A DNA stretch of 6,468 nucleotides from Elusimicrobia bacterium RIFOXYB2_FULL_48_7 (GTDB lineage: Bacteria; Elusimicrobiota; Endomicrobiia; CG1-02-37-114; XYA2-FULL-39-19), in assembly GCA_001800495.1 (NCBI GenBank), contig MGVM01000215.1, positions 869 to 7,336 of the forward strand. The letters run 5' to 3'. Below the pieces are notes generated by a model, which worked only from the letters and a program-made list of their open reading frames with translations, did not search any database and was not told the DNA's origin. The position numbers and the translations under genes were made by a program. Shown here in pieces: positions 1-4,862 of the stretch; within the stretch, counting starts at the first letter, position 1, and each line of letters begins with the position of its first letter.

Positions 1-3000
1 AAACCGGCACGACAACCTGCAGGATAAAATCCTGGTTTGCCTGGTTGCTGTTGAGCGGGGAATAATCCCTTGAAGCCGGGTCGCTCCCCACGCCCACGGC
101 TAATATGCAGCTTGGGAAAACCTTATAGTTGCCTTCCGCCAATCCTGTAAATTCATAATATCCGTTTGCATCCGTTAAACAGGAAGCAAGAAAACCGCTT
201 GTTGAAACATTTGATGAAAAAGATGGGATGAATGTGGAAAGATAAACGGTGGATAATACTTCGGGCGAATTGTCTCTGAAATCCCTTACATACCCGCTGA
301 TCGTGTAGCTGGGCAGGCTGCCTTCTTCAACAATGGCGTAATAAGTGGCCGATGGTATAGTTGCGGGTCCGGACTGGCCGCCTATTGCGTATATTTTGCC
401 GTTCACAACCGCGCTCGCAAGGGCGTTCCTAGGAGTGAGCATGCCGGTCTCATTTGACCAGGTGTTGGAAGCTGGGTCATACACGGCCACATTCTTAAAA
501 TACCCGTTGCCGCTGCCACCCATGACATAAATCTTGTCATTTAAGACTACCGAGGTGGGGAATATAGTGGCAACCGGCATACTTGCCTTTGTTGTCCAGC
601 TGTTTCCCGCAGGGTCGTATTCTTCAACGGTGCTCACGTTACCTGCTGCATTGTTGCCGCCTATAGCGTAAATCTTGTTGTTTACTACTGCTCCAGTAAG
701 GCCGTACCTGGCTGTCGGCATATTTGTTTTTGTTGTCCAGCTGTTTCCAACGGGATCGTATTCTTCAACGGCGGTTAATATAGTCCCACCGCCGTCCCCG
801 CCGATTGCGTAGATCTTATTATTTACAACACCGATCGCGAAATTGTACCTTCTCGTCGGCATATTTGCTTTTGTTGACCAGCTGTTTCCTGTTGGGTCGT
901 ATTCTTCAACTGTTTGTAGTTTAGGGGATCCTCCCGTATTTCCGCCAATAGCGTATATCTTGCCGTTAACAACGGCTATACCCATAGCGTTCCTGGTTGT
1001 CGGCATATTTGTTTTAGTTGTCCAGGTATTGGCCGAAGGGTCATATGCCTCAAGTTTGTTGTAATAATTTGACCCAGCGTTGCCGCCGACGGCGTATATC
1101 TGATTATTGACTACGGCGCAGCCCAGGCATGCCCTCGCTGTGGGCATCGCTGTTTTTGGGGCCCAAACCAAACTTCCGGTAGGATCGACTGTCGCGGTAA
1201 AATCCTGTCCGGTCTTATTGGAGGTTAAGGAATCGTATACTTTGTTGTCCGGGCTGAAAGTGTAATTGGTTTTTGCGGGGGTGATTGTGTAATTCCCGTC
1301 AACAAGCCCGGTGAATGAATAACTGCCGTCACCGGCTGTTGTTGCTGTGGCGCTTGCAGAACCCGAAAGCGTTAATGTTACCCCTGAAACAGCTGTACTT
1401 GAGGCATCCTTTGTATAACCGCTGATTGAGTAAGCCTCGGCTTGCAGGCTGCCTTCTTCAACTGTAGCATAAATAATATTAGACCCTACAGTCGGGGGGC
1501 CTGAAAACCCGCCTATCGCGTAGAGTTTATTATTTGCAGTTACCGCCGCGAAGGTATTCCTGGCAGTCGGCATGCTCGTTTCCGTTGACCAGGTGTTGGA
1601 TACCGGGTCATATACTTCTACGGTGTTAAAAAACCCGATACCAGCACCGCCTATAGCATATATTTTATCGTTCATTACTGTCACGGACAAAAACCCCCTG
1701 GCAGTCGGCATGCTTGCTTTAGTTGCCCAGGTATTCGTTGCCGGGTCGTATTCTTCAACAGTGCTTACAAAAGTTGGGTCGCCGTATCCGCCCATAACAT
1801 AGATTTTGCCGTTTACCACGGCTGCGGCAAGGCCGTATCTCGCGGTGGGCATGCTTGCTTTTGTTGTCCAGGTGTTTCCTGCGGGGTCGTATTCTTCAAC
1901 GGCGGTTAATATAGTCCCGCCGCTATCCCCGCCGATCGCGTAGATCTTATTATTTACAACACCGGCCGCAAGGCAATACCTGCCTGTCGGCATGTTCGCC
2001 TTTGTTGTCCATGTGTTTCCCGCGGGGTCATATTCTTCAAGGGTATGCAGTTTAGCCCCTCCGTTATTCCCGCCCATAACATAAATCTTGCTATTTACAA
2101 CAGCAGCGCAGGATGCTTCCCTGCCTGTCGGCATGTTTGTTCTGGTTGTCCAGCTATTTGCTGCAACGTCAAATGCTTCTACCTTGTTTGAAAAACCATT
2201 GCCGCCAATAGCATATATTGTATTGTTCACGGTTGCGCATATCAAATGATTCCTTGCGGCAGGCATACTTGCTTTTGTGGTCCAAACCAGGCTGCCGGAG
2301 AAGAGTGCCGTTGCGGAAAAATCCTGGCTGGTTTGATCAGAGTTCAAGGAAGTGTATGATTTATTTGCCGGGTTGAAAGTGTAATTGGTTTTGGTTGGAG
2401 TGACCGTGTAATTTCCACTGGCAAGCCCGGCAAATGAGTAACTGCCGTCAGCGGTTGTTATAGTAACTGTGCTCGAACTACCGCTTAAAGTCATAGTTGC
2501 CCCACTTATTGCTGTGCTGGAATTATCTAAAACATATCCGTTAATAGAATAGGTGTTTAGCCATTTTGCATATTTAAGATTATATATTCCAGTCTGAAAG
2601 CATGTATGTGGGTTATTATCCATATCAGGTACTATTGACATATTAGATGGATTTAATCCTAAGAAATTTGTAGCAGCTATTTGGATATTCCACACCGAAC
2701 CAGTCCACTTCGCAATTTTAATATTACTGTAATCATAGTAATAAATAAGAGGGTAATCATTTGAGTCTAGTCTAATGTAGCTGTATGAAGCATTACCAGC
2801 GACTGGTACTGATTGGGTATCCCATGTCGAACCAGTCCACTTTGCGTATTTAAGATTACCGTTTGTTTTATCAGAATAACAAATATGGGGATAGTTGTTA
2901 AAATCACTCGTTAAAGATGCAAAATCGTAGTTTGAGGTTAGATTTGATGCTGCAATTGTTTGAATGACCCATGTCGAACCAGTCCACTTTGCATATTTAA

Positions 3001-3604
3001 GATTACCGTTTGTTTTATCTGAATAACAAATATGAGGAAAATTATTTCTGTCAATCGTAATGGAATTTAATCCGCCCACATCACCTGCCGAATCAACAGT
3101 TTGAGTAGACCAGGAAGAACCAGTCCATTTAGCATATTTAAGGTCTAAATCGCCATATGTGTTACCATAATAGGCAATATGAGGGTAGTCATTTGAATCA
3201 AGCGAAATTGAGGTATTGGCATCTGCTCCACCATAAATTGCTGAGTCAACAGTTTGAATCGACCAAAAAGAACCATTCCACTTAGCGTATTTTATTTTCA
3301 CTAAGCTGTTATCAAAATAAGAGATATGAGGGCAGTTACTCGAGTCAAGTACTATAGAAGTAACCCAACCGACACTTCCAGATGAATCAACGGTTTGAGT
3401 CGACCATGTAGACCCATCCCACTTCGAATATTTTAGACAGTGGTTTGTAGAGTCGTAGTAAGATATGTGGGGATAATTGTTGGTGTCCAGTTTCATGGAA
3501 CTATACATTCCATCAGAAATAATGCTTGTTACATCCCAAACAGCCCAAAGTGATGGAAATATGAATGTTGCTAAAATAAAAACTGACAAAATTATTTTTT
3601 TCAT
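1..3604 (-). CDS. Exported multi-domain beta-propeller protein (YPHISYYD-type propeller, two kelch propellers, carboxypeptidase-regulatory-like domains); 3' end outside window
   Basis: The frame is open for 1201 codons with no stop, and the C-terminus is missing. Residues 1-21 form a signal peptide: MKKI, then a hydrophobic core, ending LWA. Residues 35-348 hold seven repeats of the type LDSNxYPHISYYD...LKYAKWTGSTWSxQTVDS. Residues 350-433, 723-806 and 1099 to about 1195 are carboxypeptidase-regulatory-like beta-sandwiches (ISGYV...DGSYSFTGL..GNYT...QDF). Residues 438-721 and 811-1098 each hold six kelch repeats (MPTAR..., KIYAIGG, VEEYDPAGNTW). I see no catalytic motif, so binding or a structural role at the cell surface is the reasonable inference; the ligand is unknown. 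The ATG at 3604 is chosen because an AGGAGA ribosome-binding site lies 7 bases upstream and the signal peptide begins there. The gene follows the anti-sigma gene by 11 bases, so it probably belongs to the ECF sigma regulon. Surface anchoring cannot be judged without the C-terminus. Confidence 0.93.
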   Translation of the reverse strand, partial: MKKIILSVFILATFIFPSLWAVWDVTSIISDGMYSSMKLDTNNYPHISYYDSTNHCLKYSKWDGSTWSTQTVDSSGSVGWVTSIVLDSSNCPHISYFDNSLVKIKYAKWNGSFWSIQTVDSAIYGGADANTSISLDSNDYPHIAYYGNTYGDLDLKYAKWTGSSWSTQTVDSAGDVGGLNSITIDRNNFPHICYSDKTNGNLKYAKWTGSTWVIQTIAASNLTSNYDFASLTSDFNNYPHICYSDKTNGNLKYAKWTGSTWDTQSVPVAGNASYSYIRLDSNDYPLIYYYDYSNIKIAKWTGSVWNIQIAATNFLGLNPSNMSIVPDMDNNPHTCFQTGIYNLKYAKWLNTYSINGYVLDNSSTAISGATMTLSGSSSTVTITTADGSYSFAGLASGNYTVTPTKTNYTFNPANKSYTSLNSDQTSQDFSATALFSGSLVWTTKASMPAARNHLICATVNNTIYAIGGNGFSNKVEAFDVAANSWTTRTNMPTGREASCAAVVNSKIYVMGGNNGGAKLHTLEEYDPAGNTWTTKANMPTGRYCLAAGVVNNKIYAIGGDSGGTILTAVEEYDPAGNTWTTKASMPTARYGLAAAVVNGKIYVMGGYGDPTFVSTVEEYDPATNTWATKASMPTARGFLSVTVMNDKIYAIGGAGIGFFNTVEVYDPVSNTWSTETSMPTARNTFAAVTANNKLYAIGGFSGPPTVGSNIIYATVEEGSLQAEAYSISGYTKDASSTAVSGVTLTLSGSASATATTAGDGSYSFTGLVDGNYTITPAKTNYTFSPDNKVYDSLTSNKTGQDFTATVDPTGSLVWAPKTAMPTARACLGCAVVNNQIYAVGGNAGSNYYNKLEAYDPSANTWTTKTNMPTTRNAMGIAVVNGKIYAIGGNTGGSPKLQTVEEYDPTGNSWSTKANMPTRRYNFAIGVVNNKIYAIGGDGGGTILTAVEEYDPVGNSWTTKTNMPTARYGLTGAVVNNKIYAIGGNNAAGNVSTVEEYDPAGNSWTTKASMPVATIFPTSVVLNDKIYVMGGSGNGYFKNVAVYDPASNTWSNETGMLTPRNALASAVVNGKIYAIGGQSGPATIPSATYYAIVEEGSLPSYTISGYVRDFRDNSPEVLSTVYLSTFIPSFSSNVSTSGFLASCLTDANGYYEFTGLAEGNYKVFPSCILAVGVGSDPASRDYSPLNSNQANQDFILQVVVPV
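20..310 (-). other. Carboxypeptidase-regulatory-like beta-sandwich 3, diverged (residues 1099 to about 1195)
   Basis: The domain starts YTISGYVRD and contains DANGYYEFTGLAEGNY and NQANQDF, so it belongs to the same family as the two upstream copies. It is longer: extra residues lie before the TDANGYYEF strand (serine- and phenylalanine-rich) and after GNYKV. The protein continues past the left edge with a valine-rich strand, so what follows this domain is unknown. Confidence 0.68.
311..1174 (-). repeat. Kelch array 2, six repeats (residues 811-1098)
   Basis: Six repeats match array 1 blade by blade, including the unusual final blade ending YAIVEEGSLP. Blades 1 and 2 are together four residues longer than in array 1. 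Blade 5 reads MPVATIF where the others have MPTAR, and blade 6 reads MLTPR, so the last two blades have drifted. Otherwise the KIYAIGG and EEYDP motifs are intact. Confidence 0.88.
1187..1438 (-). other. Carboxypeptidase-regulatory-like beta-sandwich 2 (residues 723-806)
   Basis: This is a close paralogue of the domain at 2306-2557: YSISGYT at the start, GDGSYSFTGL, GNYTITPAKTNYTF, and GQDFTATV at the end. It links the two kelch arrays and forms the first part of the second copy of the duplicated unit. Confidence 0.78.
1442..2293 (-). repeat. Kelch array 1, six repeats (residues 438-721)
   Basis: Six kelch repeats of about 47 residues are visible, each with W-(S/T)-TK-x-(S/N)-MPTAR, then VVN-x-KIYAIGG with the kelch double glycine, then VEEYDPAGN. 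The last repeat ends in an altered form with YATVEEGSLQ in place of EEYDP. Six repeats fit one six-bladed propeller. Four of the six blades keep MPT(A/G)R intact and all keep the double glycine. Confidence 0.88.
2306..2557 (-). other. Carboxypeptidase-regulatory-like beta-sandwich 1 (residues 350-433)
   Basis: This domain has the pattern YSINGYV at the start, an SG-x-T-x-T-L-SGS strand, ADGSYSFAGL, GNYTVTP, then NYTF-x-P and SQDFSAT at the end. That is the usual layout of carboxypeptidase-regulatory-like or Cna-B-like domains, which act as stalks or spacers in exported proteins. It joins the first propeller to the first kelch array, and its start coincides with a shift in base composition. 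Confidence 0.78.
2561..3502 (-). repeat. Seven tandem propeller repeats (PHISYYD/LKYAKWTGSTW type), residues 35-348
   Basis: Repeats of 46 to 50 residues start near residues 35, 82, 130, 180, 229, 276 and 322. Each has the order LDSN-x-YPHI-x-Y, a short loop, LKYAKW-TGS-x-W, and then a QTVDS-like strand. The seventh copy stops after LKYAKW and lacks the last strand. The mature N-terminus begins WDVTSI, which resembles that missing strand, so the first residues may close the last blade, giving a seven-bladed ring. Similar repeats are common in exported proteins of uncultured microbes (recollection, not searched). The coding DNA is much AT-richer than the rest of the gene. Confidence 0.8.
2821..3034 (-). 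repeat. Near-identical direct DNA repeat inside the first propeller (2821-2887 and 2968-3034)
   Basis: The two segments lie 147 bases (49 codons, one repeat) apart and differ at about three positions in some 67. Both code for the same 20 residues, beginning CYSDKTNGN and ending TGSTW (residues 193-212 and 242-261). This is closer than any other pair of blades and points to a recent blade duplication or gene conversion. Confidence 0.85.
3542..3604 (-). other. Signal peptide coding segment of the propeller protein
   Basis: The first 21 codons encode a short basic start (MKKI), a hydrophobic stretch (ILSVFILATFIF) and a cleavage-type ending SLWA, followed by VWDVTS. No cysteine follows the likely cleavage site, so this looks like an ordinary Sec signal rather than a lipoprotein signal. 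Exact cleavage after residue 21 is inferred. Confidence 0.85.
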
Positions 3605-3611
3605 GATATTT

Positions 3612-3617
3612 TCTCCT
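3612..3617 (-). promoter_or_regulatory. Shine-Dalgarno site of the propeller gene, overlapping the anti-sigma stop codon
   Basis: AGGAGA on the minus strand lies 7 bases before the ATG at 3604. Its first bases overlap the TAG stop (3616-3618) of the preceding gene. The arrangement fixes the start codon and points to translational coupling between the two genes. Confidence 0.85.
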
Positions 3618-4176
3618 ATCCTTTTCTTTCTGTGATATTTAATGGCATTTTATATTCTTTTAGTATTGTTCCGTCAGTTTGAAGTTTTGCGTCTATGGAC
3701 CAGGCGCCTTCTTTCTGGGCTTTTACGTATATGCAGATAACGTTCTTTCCTTTAACGAGCCCGCCTTTCCAGTGAACTTCTCTTTTTTCCGGGCTGCTTG
3801 CCAGGAAAACACCTTCCGGCAGGTTTACGTTGAACACAATATCTTTCACGTCTTCCTGTGAAAAAAACGGGAAAGAAAGCTTGGCTTCCCTGCCGATTTC
3901 TATTGTATTGACGGGTTCGGGTATTTTAAGGGGAGTTTTCCTGGACACGGTAAATACTCCCGTGCCGGCCAGGATACCTAAAATGAAGATTCCTAAGGCA
4001 AATTGCCATTTAAAAACTGGCTGAATACCTGCTGTCGCGGGTATGGAAGAATTTTCAAACAATTCGTCAATTTTCGCGTCCATGCGGGTCTGCAGGCATT
4101 GCGGGACCGGTTTTGGTTTGTGGTTTCTTAGGATTGAAATGGTGTCTTGAAGTTCTTTGGGTTCCTGTTGGTCCAT
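3616..4176 (-). CDS. Probable membrane-bound anti-sigma factor, 186 residues
   Basis: The role is inferred mainly from position: the gene lies directly downstream of an ECF sigma gene, on the same strand. The protein has an N-terminal part of about 55 residues, presumably cytoplasmic, one membrane span (about residues 57-76, WQFALGIFILGILAGTGVF), and an outer part of about 105 residues rich in beta strands (AKLSFPF, DIVFNVNLPEGV, REVHWKGGL, KNVICIYVKA, MPLNIT). That layout is standard for anti-sigma factors. The zinc-binding HxxxCxxC motif of many anti-sigma factors is absent; only one cysteine (residue 27) lies in the N-terminal part. The outer domain ends much like the LPEGV...W.G.L..G.N.I pattern I recall in other anti-sigma proteins, but this was not searched. 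The ATG at 4176 has GAGG 7 bases upstream. A simple membrane protein unrelated to the sigma factor remains possible. Confidence 0.75.
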   Translation of the reverse strand: MDQQEPKELQDTISILRNHKPKPVPQCLQTRMDAKIDELFENSSIPATAGIQPVFKWQFALGIFILGILAGTGVFTVSRKTPLKIPEPVNTIEIGREAKLSFPFFSQEDVKDIVFNVNLPEGVFLASSPEKREVHWKGGLVKGKNVICIYVKAQKEGAWSIDAKLQTDGTILKEYKMPLNITERKG

Positions 4177-4183
4177 TGTTGTT

Positions 4184-4187
4184 CCTC
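4184..4187 (-). promoter_or_regulatory. Shine-Dalgarno site of the anti-sigma gene
   Basis: GAGG within AGTGAGGAAC on the minus strand lies 7 bases before the ATG at 4176. It falls just downstream of the second ECF-type promoter, so a transcript from that promoter would have a leader of only about 14 bases that still contains this site. Confidence 0.7.
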
Positions 4188-4195
4188 ACTTATGG

Positions 4196-4223
4196 TAACG
4201 ATTTAAAGGTTCAAATAGTTCCC
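4196..4223 (-). promoter_or_regulatory. ECF-type promoter copy 2, upstream of the anti-sigma gene
   Basis: On the minus strand the element reads GGGAACTATT (4223-4214) and then TCGTTA (4201-4196). GAAC and CGTT are separated by exactly 17 bases. The same two blocks with the same spacing precede the sigma gene. The GAAC and CGT-type -35 and -10 boxes fit the general form of ECF sigma promoters. The CGTT box ends 20 bases before the anti-sigma ATG. It would allow the anti-sigma and propeller genes to be expressed apart from the sigma gene. Confidence 0.68.
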
Positions 4224-4243
4224 CAACATCTTGAAATGTTGGG
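4222..4243 (-). other. Hairpin between the sigma and anti-sigma genes
   Basis: CCCAACAT and ATGTTGGG form a perfect 8-base-pair stem with a 6-base loop. The stem overlaps the GGG of the second promoter's -35 box. On the minus strand it is followed by GAACTATTTG rather than a run of T, so it is a poor intrinsic terminator. It could be an operator, an RNA processing site or an attenuator stem. Confidence 0.6.
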
Positions 4244-4260
4244 ACTTCGCCAACCTTGGC

Positions 4261-4809
4261 TCAGCCTTTGTTAAGGATTTCTTTTATTCTTTCCCTGGCG
4301 CGGTTTAGGCGGGAACGGACTGTGCCTATCGGCGCGCCTGTTATTGCGGCCGTTTCTTCATAGGAGTATCCCTGGAGGTCTATTAATACCACGGTTTCCC
4401 TGAATTCGACCGGCAGTGAATTGATTGCCTGGTCAACAAAAGTTTCCTGGTCGATATTTTCGGAAATATCGGGTGATGAAGGCCCTGACGGCTGGCAATC
4501 CACGGATTCATCCAATGGTATTTCCGCTTTTTTTGATTTCTTCCTAATGAATTTATCGATAAATGTGTTTCTGAGGATTTGGGACGCCCAGGCGGGAAAA
4601 TTCTGGTGGTATTTGTACTTGTTTAATTGTTCAAAAATCTTTACCCAGGTTTCCTGGTAAAGGTCGGAGGCGTCGTGTTCGTTTTTCGCGAAATAAAACG
4701 CGAGGTTGTATAACCTGGACTGGTGTGTTAAAACCAGTTCCTTAAAAGCGTTTTTGTCGCCTTTCCTGGATTGTTCTATCAGTTTACGTATTTTGTAGTC
4801 ATTTTCCAT
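4261..4809 (-). CDS. ECF-family RNA polymerase sigma factor, 182 residues
   Basis: It directs RNA polymerase to a specific promoter set. Length and layout are typical of ECF sigma factors, with region 2 and region 4 only. Region 2 spans about residues 17-91: GDKNAFKELV, then DASDLYQETWVKIFEQ (region 2.2, core binding) and FPAWASQILRNTFIDKFIRKK (regions 2.3-2.4, -10 recognition). A polar linker rich in S, P and D follows (about 96-122). Region 4 spans about 127-178, with SLPVEFRETVVLIDLQGYSYEETA and the helix-turn-helix ITGAPIGTVRSRLNRARERI (-35 recognition). The ATG at 4809 gives a normal N-terminus, although its ribosome-binding site is weak (only GAG, three bases away). A promoter of the kind ECF factors recognise lies just upstream, and a matching copy lies before the next gene, so self-activation is likely. 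Confidence 0.95.
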   Translation of the reverse strand: MENDYKIRKLIEQSRKGDKNAFKELVLTHQSRLYNLAFYFAKNEHDASDLYQETWVKIFEQLNKYKYHQNFPAWASQILRNTFIDKFIRKKSKKAEIPLDESVDCQPSGPSSPDISENIDQETFVDQAINSLPVEFRETVVLIDLQGYSYEETAAITGAPIGTVRSRLNRARERIKEILNKG

Positions 4810-4826
4810 GGGCTCTATATTAATTA

Positions 4827-4854
4827 TAACGAAATAAGTGATCGAATAGTTCCC
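4827..4854 (-). promoter_or_regulatory. ECF-type promoter copy 1, upstream of the sigma gene
   Basis: The minus strand reads GGGAACTATT (4854-4845) and then TCGTTA (4832-4827), with 17 bases between GAAC and CGTT, matching copy 2 in both boxes and spacing. The CGTT box ends 18 bases before the sigma ATG, so the transcript leader would be very short. A TATAAT string overlaps the downstream box (4823-4828), but no TTGACA-like box stands at the proper distance. The -35 box begins only 8 bases past the radical SAM stop codon, so read-through from that gene is also possible. Confidence 0.7.
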
Positions 4855-4862
4855 GCGGCCTG

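Larger units (their letters stand above)
311..2557 (-). repeat. Tandem duplication of a beta-sandwich plus six-kelch unit (about 1.13 kb per copy)
   Basis: Copy A covers residues 350-721 (1442-2557) and copy B residues 723-1098 (311-1438). Blade n of one copy resembles blade n of the other more than its neighbours. For example, blade 3 in both copies carries GGTILTAVEEYDP, and the DNA around 752-832 and 1883-1963 is nearly identical at an offset of 1131 bases. The whole unit was therefore duplicated in one step, after the six blades had already diverged. Confidence 0.85.

Noticed and set aside
345..1802. Short plus-strand open frames within the kelch region (345-530, 843-1064, 1572-1802)
   Set aside because: Their sequences are antisense shadows of repeated kelch codons. 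They have no ribosome-binding sites and overlap a strong minus-strand gene.
2561..3502. CRISPR-like array
   Set aside because: The periodic similarity is protein-coding, in frame and degenerate, with no unique spacers between identical repeats.
4222..4243. Intrinsic terminator after the sigma gene
   Set aside because: The stem is good, but no T-run follows on the minus strand. It is kept only as a hairpin of unknown role.
4823..4828. TATAAT as a housekeeping -10 box for the sigma gene
   Set aside because: The hexamer is perfect, but 16 to 18 bases upstream there is nothing like TTGACA, and it overlaps the better supported ECF-type element. A weak dual promoter cannot be excluded.
4853..4859. 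CCGCGG palindrome between the radical SAM stop and the sigma promoter as a terminator or operator
   Set aside because: It is too short to form a stable hairpin with a loop and has no second copy at the other promoter.
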